DNA of 64,000 nucleotides from Paenibacillus sp. HW567 (GTDB taxonomy: Bacteria; Bacillota; Bacilli; Paenibacillales; Paenibacillaceae). Of this stretch, positions 7,636 to 15,063 are shown one piece after another. The stretch lies in assembly GCF_000374185.1 (NCBI RefSeq), contig NZ_KB910518.1, forward strand, positions 6,371,623-6,435,622, read 5' to 3'. The position numbers and the translations under genes were made by a program. Each line of letters starts with the position of its first letter. Within the stretch, counting starts at the first letter, position 1. The notes beneath the pieces are model-generated. The model was given only the letters and a program-made list of their open reading frames with translations. It did no database searches and was not told the DNA's origin.

Positions 7636-9057
7636 ATGGGCATTCAGCTTACAGCCATTCACTGGGTTTATCTGGCCTTTATTGTGTTTATTCTGGTGCT
7701 GCTGATCCGGCGGCGCGATACGACGATGATCTGTGTGGCTGGTATTTTTGCCTTGGGCCTGCTTGCAACGGAGACGCTTAGCGGTTCCGTATCGGGGATT
7801 TTCAATTCTTTCGTTTATGCCACCAAGGAGCTGCTCGGGACGATTATGATTATCTCCATTATTGTGGCGATGAGCCGGATTCTCATCATCACCGGCATCA
7901 ACGAGACGATGGTTGCCCCGGTCACCCGGTTTCTCCGCACGCCAGCGATGGCATATTGGGGAATTGGGCTAATTATGATGGTGACCTCCTTCTTCTTCTG
8001 GCCTTCGCCTGCGGTCGCTCTGGTAGGGGCGGTCCTGCTGCCGGTGGCGATCCGGGTAGGGTTGCCTGCGCTTGGTGCCGCAATGGCAATGAATCTGTTC
8101 GGGCATGGAATTGCGTTGTCCGGCGATTACATCATTCAAGGCGCGCCGAAGCTCACCGCAGATGCAGCGGGACTTCCGGTCTCCAGTGTGATGGAAGCGA
8201 GCATTCCGCTTGTTATAGTGATGGGGCTTGTCACCACAGTCACCGCATTCTGGATGATGCGCCGTGACCAGAAGAACGGCACCTGGAGAGACGGACTGGT
8301 CTCCGTCAAAGGCACAGGCGGGAAGCTCAGGGGACCGGATGCGAATTCAGTGGAAGAGGCTCCGGTACAGCTCGCTCCCCGTCTGAGGCAAGCACTGGCC
8401 ATCGTCGTTCCGCTGCTCTTTCTGCTGGATGTAGCGGCGATGTTTGCGCTTGGCCTGCAAGGCGGAGATGCCACGGCCCTTGTCGGCGGAACAGCCGTAT
8501 TCATTCTGATCGGCATTACACTGCTGGCCCACCGCAATCAAGGCCTGGAGAAAATCACCTCATACCTGATCGAAGGCTTCGTCTTCGGCTTCAAAGTATT
8601 CGGTCCGGTCATTCCGATTGCCGCCTTCTTCTACCTTGGCGACTCCGCCTTTGCCGAGCTGTTCGGCAAGGTGCTGCCGGAGGGCTCGCACGGCATCGTG
8701 AACGATCTTGGCGTCGCTCTGGCGAACGACGTGCCGCTTAACGGTGCTGCAGGAGCCGTAACGATGACGGTGATCGGGGCGATCACCGGTCTCGACGGCT
8801 CCGGCTTCTCCGGCATCTCGCTGGCCGGCTCGATTGCCCAGCTATTTGCCGCCGCCATTCACTCCGGCGCGGCAACGCTGACCGCCCTGGGCCAGGTGGC
8901 CGCCATCTGGGTTGGCGGCGGCACCCTGATTCCGTGGGCGCTCATTCCGGCGGCTGCCATCTGCGGCGTCAGCCCGTTCGAGCTGGCCCGGCGCAATCTG
9001 AAGCCGGTCCTGCTTGGGCTTACGGCGACGACAATTGTCGCCATGTTTCTGGTCTAG
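7636..9057 (+). CDS. multi-pass permease of the ion-transporter type
   Basis: 473 residues, highly hydrophobic, with roughly 11-12 predicted membrane segments. It has the two-half layout of the ion-transporter superfamily (GntP, DctM and NhaC-like carriers), with a hydrophilic loop in the middle (about 210-250) and glycine/proline-rich re-entrant-like stretches in each half (SFFFWPSPAVALVGAVLLP; LANDVPLNGAAGAVTMTVIG). The substrate cannot be assigned; the divergent DeoR regulator hints at a sugar acid or related carbon source. AAAGGGGG precedes the ATG. It stands alone, with a small unrelated gene 86 bases downstream. Confidence 0.8.
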   Translation: MGIQLTAIHWVYLAFIVFILVLLIRRRDTTMICVAGIFALGLLATETLSGSVSGIFNSFVYATKELLGTIMIISIIVAMSRILIITGINETMVAPVTRFLRTPAMAYWGIGLIMMVTSFFFWPSPAVALVGAVLLPVAIRVGLPALGAAMAMNLFGHGIALSGDYIIQGAPKLTADAAGLPVSSVMEASIPLVIVMGLVTTVTAFWMMRRDQKNGTWRDGLVSVKGTGGKLRGPDANSVEEAPVQLAPRLRQALAIVVPLLFLLDVAAMFALGLQGGDATALVGGTAVFILIGITLLAHRNQGLEKITSYLIEGFVFGFKVFGPVIPIAAFFYLGDSAFAELFGKVLPEGSHGIVNDLGVALANDVPLNGAAGAVTMTVIGAITGLDGSGFSGISLAGSIAQLFAAAIHSGAATLTALGQVAAIWVGGGTLIPWALIPAAAICGVSPFELARRNLKPVLLGLTATTIVAMFLV

Positions 9058-9143
9058 CTGCTGCGGAAGGATGCATAAGATTACCTCTCTCCAACCATGC
9101 TAAAAGGGAACAGAAGGCGTGCCTGAAGGGAGAGATATAGATT

Positions 9144-9419
9144 ATGAAGCATTACGAGTCCAGTCAGCGGACTAACAGCACAGTGGATCAGGCGCAGGAT
9201 GCGGTGACCCGGCTGCACAATTCAGTAAGCCAGGCGCTCAGCCATCCGAGCGAACAGACCATCACCCAGGCGGAGAATAGTCTGGAGCATGCCGAAGAAG
9301 CGGTCCGCCATGCCCCGGAAGGCTCGGTGGAAGGTCATGGGGTGGATTTAACCTTAGAACGGCTGGAAGCTGAAAAAAGCAGACTCGCTGAAGTGGAGAA
9401 CCTGAAGGAAAAGCAATAA
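9144..9419 (+). CDS. small hydrophilic helical protein, function unknown
   Basis: 91 residues, strongly charged and almost entirely predicted helical (AQDAVTRLHNSVSQALS, AENSLEHAEEAVRHA, LERLEAEKSRLAEVENLKEKQ). No signal peptide, no cysteine and no recognisable domain. GAAGGGAGAGA lies upstream of the ATG and a terminator follows, which supports a real gene. It could be a small stress protein, but nothing in the sequence proves this. Confidence 0.65.
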   Translation: MKHYESSQRTNSTVDQAQDAVTRLHNSVSQALSHPSEQTITQAENSLEHAEEAVRHAPEGSVEGHGVDLTLERLEAEKSRLAEVENLKEKQ

Positions 9420-9465
9420 GCGTCACCATTTCAAATACAAATGTATGTAACAACCGACTGCTTTG

Positions 9466-9497
9466 GCATTTCCGGCTTAATCCGGGGATGCTTTTTT
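9466..9497 (+). terminator. intrinsic terminator
   Basis: GCATTTCCGG (9466-9475) pairs with CCGGGGATGC (9482-9491, two G-T pairs), then six T. Confidence 0.85.
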
Positions 9498-9644
9498 GTA
9501 TGGCCCTCTACGCTGGAATGGAGTGGGACCTGTTCTTGCATGTCCCTATAGAAGTTACTATGATTGAGTGAGAGCTAATACCACAGGCTAATACCACAGA
9601 GCAGAATGTCCGGCGTGACCCGCCGGTAACGGGGAGTGGACAGT

Positions 9645-10877
9645 ATGGAACAGTTGAAGCTTGGAGATTCGCGCACAAAGCTGATGGAACAGGCTGAATC
9701 GTTCATTCGGCAATGCTATGCGGAACTGGAGAAAACGGAACAGCAAGCGGCAGAACGCATTCAGGCCATATACAGGGAAGTGGAGCAATCCGGCACTTAT
9801 ATACATACAGAGGAAGAGCTGGCGCATGGTGCAAAAATGGCCTGGCGCAACAACAGCCGCTGCATCGGACGATTATTCTGGCAGAGTCTTCAAGTCGTTG
9901 ACGCCAGGGCGGCTGAGACCGCAGCGGAGGTGGCGGCAGCGCTGCTGCGGCATGTGGAACAAGCGAATAATGGCGGACGTATCCGCCCTACGATGACCGT
10001 CTTCCACAGTAGCAAGGATGCCGGGCAGGCAATCCGGATTTGGAATCATCAATTGATCCGCTATGCCGGCTATCCGGCTGAGAATGGTCATGCCAGGAAG
10101 GGTGATCCAGCATCGGATGCTTTTACAGCGGTCTGCAGGCGGCTGGGCTGGGAGGGGAGTGGCGGCGACTTTGATGTGCTGCCGCTGGTCGTCAGCATCG
10201 GTAATGAACCGCCGTACTGGTTCGCTATTCCGCCGGAGCTGGTCCAGGAGGTCCCGCTGAGCCATCCTGAAATTGAACAGTTCCCGGAGCTTGGACTGCG
10301 CTGGTATTCGGTTCCGATCGTTTCCGACATGCTGCTGGAGATTGGGGGGATTGCCTATACGGCGGCTCCTTTTAACGGGTGGTACATGGGGACGGAAATC
10401 GGTTCCCGCAATCTCGGAGATGCTGATCGCTATAACCGTCTCCCGGCTGTTGCGGATCTGCTTGGCCTGGACCGCTCCAGCAATTCGTCATTATGGAAGG
10501 ACCGGGCACTATTGGAATTGAACCGTGCCGTACTCCATTCCTACAAGCAGGCCGGGGTCAGTATTGTAGACCATCATACCGCAGCCGAGCAGTTCGTCCG
10601 TTTTGAGGAACGGGAGCAGGAGCAGGGACGCCAGGTGTCCGGCAAGTGGGGCTGGTTAATTCCGCCGATGTCTCCGTCGGCTACACCGATATGGAATGAC
10701 AACAAGCTGAAGGACCTGAAACTTAGCCCAAAGCTTGTCTATCAGAAGCCGGTGTATGCCGATTGGCCGGGGCAGGGTGTGGAGGTTGAACCAGAGATTA
10801 TTGCTCACAGCCAAGCTTCAGAATCCCACGCGGACCACACGGCAGAGCCGGTCTGTCCCTTTCATCATCCGAAATAA
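9645..10877 (+). CDS. nos: bacterial nitric oxide synthase, oxygenase domain only
   Basis: 410 residues with the NOS oxygenase fold and no reductase domain, as in other Gram-positive NOS proteins. KMAWRNNSRCIGRLFW contains the proximal haem ligand Cys73. The substrate-channel block ELGLRWYSVPIVSDMLLEIGG and FNGWYMGTEIGSRNL, and the pterin-side GKWGWLIPPMSPSATPIW, are all intact. The enzyme oxidises arginine to citrulline and NO using electrons from a general flavodoxin or reductase; in Bacillus relatives NO protects against oxidative stress and antibiotics. The ATG at 9645 is 8 bases after GGGGAG; a GTG at 9636 is too close to it. Stand-alone gene. Confidence 0.95.
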   Translation: MEQLKLGDSRTKLMEQAESFIRQCYAELEKTEQQAAERIQAIYREVEQSGTYIHTEEELAHGAKMAWRNNSRCIGRLFWQSLQVVDARAAETAAEVAAALLRHVEQANNGGRIRPTMTVFHSSKDAGQAIRIWNHQLIRYAGYPAENGHARKGDPASDAFTAVCRRLGWEGSGGDFDVLPLVVSIGNEPPYWFAIPPELVQEVPLSHPEIEQFPELGLRWYSVPIVSDMLLEIGGIAYTAAPFNGWYMGTEIGSRNLGDADRYNRLPAVADLLGLDRSSNSSLWKDRALLELNRAVLHSYKQAGVSIVDHHTAAEQFVRFEEREQEQGRQVSGKWGWLIPPMSPSATPIWNDNKLKDLKLSPKLVYQKPVYADWPGQGVEVEPEIIAHSQASESHADHTAEPVCPFHHPK

Positions 10878-10938
10878 AGAGGCCTATAGTCGAAAATTTA
10901 CATTCCTGCCGATATAATAGATTGAACACAAATAATTG

Positions 10939-11697
10939 ATGAAGAGAGATGATCCTTTGATCGGACGCAGTGGCAACCCTACGCTGAATGACAAGACCTT
11001 TGAGCGTGAAGAGCGGTACTCGGGGCAGGAACGCATGAGCATTAACGGAACAGTCAACAAAACTTTTATTACATTGACCATTCTGCTGGCAGGAGCCTTT
11101 AGTGCCTGGTCAATGTATTTCAACGGTCAGGAGGTAGGCGCTCTTGCAATCGGGGGCGTGATTACCGGGTTCGTGCTCGCGCTGATCATCAGCTTCAAGC
11201 CGGCAACCGCACCTTATCTGGTACCTTTTTATGCGCTTGCCGAAGGGTTGTTCCTCGGCGCTCTGTCGGCGTCGTATGAGACTTTGTATTATGGCATAAC
11301 GCTCCAGGCCGCCCTGTTGACGGTAAGCATATTTGTGGCTTTGCTGCTTGCCTATAAGACAAGAATCATCAAGGCAACGGAAAATTTCAAGCTTGGCGTA
11401 TTCGCCGCGACAGCCGGAATTGCCCTTATGTATTTGCTTAGCTTTGTGCTCAGAATGTTTGGTGTTACGATACCTTATCTGCACAGCAATAGTATGATCG
11501 GCATCGGCATCTCGGTTGTTATCGTCATCGTGGCTGCGTTAAATCTGGTGCTCGACTTCGATTTTATTGAAAAAGGGGCAGAACAAGGCGCTCCAAAATA
11601 CATGGAATGGTACGGAGCATTCGGCCTCATGGTCACACTGGTATGGCTTTACGTTGAGATTCTTCGCCTGCTGGCCAAGCTGCGTAGCCGCGATTAA
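10939..11697 (+). CDS. Bax inhibitor-1 / YccA-family membrane protein
   Basis: About 252 residues with seven membrane segments starting near residue 40, in the pattern of BI-1/YccA proteins (TITLLAGAFSAW, EGLFLGALSASYE, ALNLVLDFDFIEKG, APKYMEWYGAFGLMVTLVWLYVEILRLL). The acidic DFDFIE motif is the family's conserved proton/Ca2+-sensing site. In bacteria these proteins are linked to membrane protease control or Ca2+ leak. The start is uncertain: ATG 10939 has no clear ribosome site, whereas TTG 10957 lies 8 bases after AAGAGAG. A GCCGATATAAT block at 10908-10918 probably holds the promoter -10. Confidence 0.85.
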   Translation: MKRDDPLIGRSGNPTLNDKTFEREERYSGQERMSINGTVNKTFITLTILLAGAFSAWSMYFNGQEVGALAIGGVITGFVLALIISFKPATAPYLVPFYALAEGLFLGALSASYETLYYGITLQAALLTVSIFVALLLAYKTRIIKATENFKLGVFAATAGIALMYLLSFVLRMFGVTIPYLHSNSMIGIGISVVIVIVAALNLVLDFDFIEKGAEQGAPKYMEWYGAFGLMVTLVWLYVEILRLLAKLRSRD

Positions 11698-11734
11698 GCT
11701 CAGTTAGACGGATTCGTTCAAGTACAACAGTTAG

Positions 11735-11760
11735 GCCTCACGTGAGTGAGGCTTGTTCTA
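11735..11760 (+). terminator. weak intrinsic terminator after the Bax-inhibitor-like gene
   Basis: GCCTCAC (11735-11741) pairs perfectly with GTGAGGC (11746-11752) around GTGA; only a short interrupted T run follows. Bases 11761-11930 hold no gene but have a 57-bp-spaced imperfect duplication beginning TTAACGC-(A/T)-GAAACGG at 11761 and 11818. Confidence 0.5.
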
Positions 11761-11930
11761 TTAACGCAGAAACGGATGCAACCTCTGCCGGAGGACGGCG
11801 TAGCCGTTTCCACTTGATTAACGCTGAAACGGCTGCCTGAAAGCGACACGGGGTATCGCTGCTACGGAAGCATAGGCTTTTGCAAGAATGGGGAAGCCGT
11901 TTGTGCTTGCCGGATTTTTAAAATAGAGGC

Positions 11931-11959
11931 TTGCTAAGTTTATAGCATGAGGGTATACT
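11931..11959 (+). promoter_or_regulatory. SigA-type promoter of the tetR gene
   Basis: TTGCTA (11931-11936), 17-bp spacer, TATACT (11954-11959). The operator palindrome lies just downstream, over the expected transcription start region. Confidence 0.65.
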
Positions 11960-11971
11960 TTTTACCAAGGC

Positions 11972-11989
11972 AGTGATTGATCAATCACT
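11972..11989. promoter_or_regulatory. TetR operator palindrome, site 1
   Basis: AGTGATTGATCAATCACT is a perfect 18-bp palindrome between the promoter and the start codon of the TetR gene. Variants of it recur at 13056 and 13412 ahead of the epimerase-like gene. Confidence 0.75.
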
Positions 11990-12015
11990 AAATATTGCGA
12001 AAAGAGGAGGACATG

Positions 12016-12567
12016 ATGAACAAGCAATCGGGAAGCGTGCGGACAAGGACAGACGAGGCCACCTCAGTGAACCGCCGGGAGCAGATATTGGAAGCGGCTG
12101 TAGTTGTGTTTGCGGAGCATGGCTATTTCAAGGCGACTACCGCCCGGGTAGCGGAGAAAGTGGGAATATCCCAGCCGTATATTTTCAAGCTGTTTAAGAA
12201 CAAGGAGGAGCTGTTTGTGGCGGCGCTGGACCGGGCTTTTGAACGGACAATCCGCACTTTTACAGCGGTGGAGGCTTCCGGGGAAGAACTGCTCGGGGAA
12301 GCAATCCGGGTGTATGAGCAATTGATGGAGACGCATCCCAGCGAGATCATTCTTCAGGTGCAGGCGCTTGGAATCCGCGATGAAGCCATTCGCCGGTCTA
12401 TGCAGACGGGTATGCAGCGGATAACCAGCCTGATGGAAGAAAAGTTCACAGCAGCCGGTATGGCACATCCCGAAGTCGAGGTTAGTACGTTTATGGCCAA
12501 CGGCATGCTCTGCCATGCTGCGATGGCACTGGAGATGCCGGAGCTGAAGCCGAAGCATTTGGAATGA
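12016..12567 (+). CDS. TetR-family repressor
   Basis: About 183 residues. The N-terminal TetR helix-turn-helix is typical (REQILEAAVVVFAEHGYFKATTARVAEKVGISQPYIFKLFKNKEELFVAALDRAFE), and the remainder is the all-helical ligand domain. The start at 12016 is five bases past AGAGGAGG; 12013 and the upstream TTG are alternatives. A perfect 18-bp palindrome lies before its own gene, and related half-conserved sites lie before the NAD-binding gene 0.9 kb downstream, so it probably represses itself and that gene. Inducer unknown. Confidence 0.9.
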   Translation: MNKQSGSVRTRTDEATSVNRREQILEAAVVVFAEHGYFKATTARVAEKVGISQPYIFKLFKNKEELFVAALDRAFERTIRTFTAVEASGEELLGEAIRVYEQLMETHPSEIILQVQALGIRDEAIRRSMQTGMQRITSLMEEKFTAAGMAHPEVEVSTFMANGMLCHAAMALEMPELKPKHLE

Positions 12568-12701
12568 ACTTGGCAGAACGGGAGGGAAGATTGCGGATTG
12601 CGGATTGAACCAGTATGGCAGCAGTTCTGAATCTGTGGCTTCGGACGCAGCCTTTGAGGTTCGGGGCGAGCGGGATTCGTCGTATCCATCCTTCTGTTTC
12701 T

Positions 12702-12884
12702 TAACGGACCATAAAGACCTTATTTCCCGAAAGTGGTACATTTAGCCAAGCTAACGGACCGTGAAGCGCTTATTTCCGCTTCGGTAGGTATATTTGGGGT
12801 GAATGTCCGCCCATAACGGCGCTGGAGTCCATTAACTTGCAGAAAAATGATCTCCAGTAGAAATAAGAGCTGCTCAGTCCGTTA
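12702..12884. repeat. 50-bp-period TAAYGGAC repeat in head-to-head orientation
   Basis: TAACGGACC followed about 13 bases later by CTTATTTCC starts at 12702 and 12752 on the plus strand. On the minus strand TAACGGAC starts at 12884 (with CTTATTTC in the same place) and TAATGGAC at 12834. The spacing is 50 bp within each pair, and the two pairs converge. No ORF is credible here. The rest of 12568-13055 shows only a short GATTGCG duplication near 12590 and no gene. Confidence 0.6.
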
Positions 12885-13055
12885 CAAACGGGCAGACTCT
12901 TCCGATTAGGAGATGATTCTTGTTCGTGGGGCCTGATACGCCTGACAGCGTGATCTCCACGCCCTGATCCGTTTGGCGGAGTATTGTTTGAACTCCAACA
13001 TTTAGAGTTTGACGATCTACCAGGGGAAGTCCTGAGTTCTCTTAAAGCTATAAGT

Positions 13056-13073
13056 AGTGATTAATCAATTATC
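13056..13073. promoter_or_regulatory. TetR operator-like site 2
   Basis: AGTGATTAATCAATTATC matches the perfect site at 11972 in 14 of 18 positions, with the left half fully conserved except one base. Confidence 0.5.
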
Positions 13074-13085
13074 GAGTAATCATTA

Positions 13086-13345
13086 ACACTATACAATCGC
13101 ATTCCCTGTACACTCAAATTCACAAACACTATACAATCGCAATCACAAATACATTCAAATTCGCAATCACTATGCAATCGCATTCACAGTACACTCAAAT
13201 TCACAAACACTAAACAATCGCATTCCCTGTACACTCTGATTCACAAACACTAGACAATCGCATTCCCTGTACATTCAAATTCACAAACACTAAACAATCG
13301 CATTCACTATACATTAAATTCACTATGCATTCGCTACACATTCAA
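13086..13345 (+). repeat. 40-bp tandem repeat, about 6.5 copies
   Basis: Units start at 13086, 13126, 13167, 13207, 13247 and 13287, with a decayed tail to about 13345. Each begins ACACTAxACAATCGCATT and ends CATTCAAATTCACAA or close to it. The array is AT-rich, non-coding, and lies between two TetR operator-like sites. The copies differ by a few substitutions, so this is a direct tandem repeat and not CRISPR. Confidence 0.85.
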
Positions 13346-13411
13346 ATCCACCATGCAATTTCCACAGTCGCAGTCGTTATCTCTAGGCACAATTTTTTTT
13401 AATTCTTAGAT

Positions 13412-13429
13412 AGTGATTGGTCAATAACA
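13412..13429. promoter_or_regulatory. TetR operator-like site 3
   Basis: AGTGATTGGTCAATAACA shares AGTGATTG and TCAAT with the perfect palindrome at 11972 and lies 23 bases before the start codon of the epimerase-like gene. Confidence 0.55.
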
Positions 13430-13452
13430 AATAATTATTAGGAGGAAGTACA

Positions 13453-14448
13453 ATGACAAATCAAGTGAACAAGGTTCTCGTATTAGGTGCAACCGGAGGA
13501 ACAGGAACAGTTATTATTGCCGAGCTGCTGAAAAGGGGGATCGAAACAGTCGCCTTTGGACGGTCCTTGCCGAAGCTGAAGCAGCTTGCAGCCAGACTGG
13601 GTAATCCGGCGGGACTGAGCCTGAAGGCGGGAGATGTATTCAGTGCGGACGATGTTTTTGCTGCCGGACAGGGGGCGGATGTTATTGTTCACAGTGCTTC
13701 GGTGCCTTATAACGAAATGACCACCAGACTGCTCCCGATGGGAGAGGCTGTAATGGAAGCCGCGGACAGGCTGGCTGCCAAAGTAGTCGCGGTAGACGGA
13801 ATTTACCCCTACGGCAGAAGAAAGGATGAGCAGCCGATCAGCGAGGATTTCCCCAAGAACCCGCATACGAAAAAGGGAAAAATCAAGCTTGAGTTCGAGC
13901 GGATGTTCTTCAGCCCGCGCTGGAACCGGAGCAAGGGGATGATAGTCCGCCTGCCGGATTATTATGGTCCCACTGCCAATGATGCCTCGTATTTGGGCAC
14001 GACATTTGAGGCGATTGCTGCCGGCAAACTGGCGATGTTCATCGGCAATATGACGGTTCCGCGTGAATATGTCTATCTGCCCGATGCTGCAGTCATGATT
14101 GTCGAGCTGGCCTTAAGAGAAGAAGCCTACGGGCAGAACTGGAACATTCCCGGGGCGGGCACCATCTCAGGCAAAGACATCGTCCGCCTCGCCCGGGCGG
14201 CAAGCGGCAAGTCGGGTCCGGTTCTCCCGGTGGGCGCATTCGGCTTATCGCTGCTTGGCCTGTTCATTCCGGTCATGAAGGAGATTGTGGAGATGCTCTA
14301 TCTGACGAAGGAGCCGCTGCGGTTAAGCGGCCGAAAGTACGAGCGTTTCGCGGGTCCCATCCCGGCAACCTCATTTGAGGATGGCATTAGAGAGACGATT
14401 AGCGCGATCCAGAGCCGGCAGGCGAAGATGCCTGAGCGCCGTTTATAA
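13453..14448 (+). CDS. NAD-dependent epimerase/dehydratase-like oxidoreductase
   Basis: 331 residues. The Rossmann motif is VLVLGATGGTGTVIIAELLKRG near the N-terminus, followed by a strand with DVIVHSASVPYNEM. The segment AVDGIYPYGRRKDEQPISEDF replaces the usual YxxxK context with a Tyr-Gly-Arg stretch, as in NAD-dependent epimerase-like extended SDRs. Substrate is unknown. AGGAGG lies 6-7 bases before the ATG. The upstream sites matching the TetR palindrome suggest induction by whatever ligand the neighbouring TetR protein senses. The long repeat-filled leader is unusual. Confidence 0.8.
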   Translation: MTNQVNKVLVLGATGGTGTVIIAELLKRGIETVAFGRSLPKLKQLAARLGNPAGLSLKAGDVFSADDVFAAGQGADVIVHSASVPYNEMTTRLLPMGEAVMEAADRLAAKVVAVDGIYPYGRRKDEQPISEDFPKNPHTKKGKIKLEFERMFFSPRWNRSKGMIVRLPDYYGPTANDASYLGTTFEAIAAGKLAMFIGNMTVPREYVYLPDAAVMIVELALREEAYGQNWNIPGAGTISGKDIVRLARAASGKSGPVLPVGAFGLSLLGLFIPVMKEIVEMLYLTKEPLRLSGRKYERFAGPIPATSFEDGIRETISAIQSRQAKMPERRL

Positions 14449-14563
14449 TATACAGCAAGCCCGCAGAAGCTAAGGGATAGATAAGCTGCGTTCACTCTGC
14501 ATAGTCAGGGTTCTTGAACTGTGATACTATGTATGTCTATATCCAAGAGGGAAGTGAGCTACA

Positions 14564-14920
14564 ATGATCAGCATTACCATTCCAACGCCGGATGTTGCGA
14601 TTACGAAGCAGGACAATCCTGAACTCAGCCATATTTACGGATTCACGGATTTCCACCTGATCACCCGGGAAAAGGGCGGCATCTTCATGTTCTACAACGA
14701 CAAGGATGAGCTGCTGTTCGTGGGTAAGGCGAGAAAGCTGAGACCGCGGATCAAAAAGCATTTTGAAGATACAGTCTCCGTAATGAAGCCGCACCGCGAC
14801 GAAGTTACCAAGATTGAGGTATGCATCGTTGATGACCCCGTTGACCGGGAAATCTATGAGACCTACATTGCGAACAAGCTGAGAGCTAAATACAATGTGG
14901 AAAAAGTGTTTTATAAATAA
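14564..14920 (+). CDS. small GIY-YIG domain protein
   Basis: 118 residues, essentially one GIY-YIG domain: GGIFMFYNDKDELLFVGKARKLRPRIKKHFED carries the GI(Y/F)-x-FVGKA signature with the catalytic Arg, and IYETYIANKLRAKYN supplies the metal-binding Glu. The N-terminal 35 residues are an extension without recognised domain. The second motif is FVG instead of YIG, a common variation. Family members act as small nucleases in repair or stay uncharacterised. Monocistronic, with AGGGAAGTGAG upstream and a terminator downstream. Confidence 0.75.
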   Translation: MISITIPTPDVAITKQDNPELSHIYGFTDFHLITREKGGIFMFYNDKDELLFVGKARKLRPRIKKHFEDTVSVMKPHRDEVTKIEVCIVDDPVDREIYETYIANKLRAKYNVEKVFYK

Positions 14921-14937
14921 GCTGTTAAGAGCAGGAA

Positions 14938-14967
14938 GCGTGGTCCAAATGGATTGCGCTTTTTTTG
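14938..14967 (+). terminator. intrinsic terminator
   Basis: GCGTGGTCC (14938-14946) pairs with GGATTGCGC (14951-14959) with three G-T pairs, followed by eight T. Confidence 0.8.
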
Positions 14968-14980
14968 TTGCCTGTAAATA

Positions 14981-15031
14981 TTGACACTTAGTATAAAATG
15001 ATATAAAAGTATAATATGATATAAAGTATCA
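14981..15031 (+). promoter_or_regulatory. promoter/operator region of the yvkC-like gene
   Basis: TTGACA (14981-14986) is followed by TATAAA (15002-15007, 15-bp spacer) and TATAAT (15010-15015). TGATATAAAGTATCA (15017-15031) is an inverted repeat, with a close relative ATGATATAAAAGTAT beginning at 14999. A likely site for the TetR protein encoded behind this gene. The exact -10 is uncertain. Confidence 0.5.
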
Positions 15032-15063
15032 TAATTAATAATACCAAGATGGAGGACCACCAA

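Noticed and set aside
10908..10915. SigD promoter before the Bax-inhibitor-like gene
   Set aside because: GCCGATAT is perfect but no TAAA-like -35 lies 14-16 bases upstream; the overlapping TATAAT fits a weak SigA promoter better.
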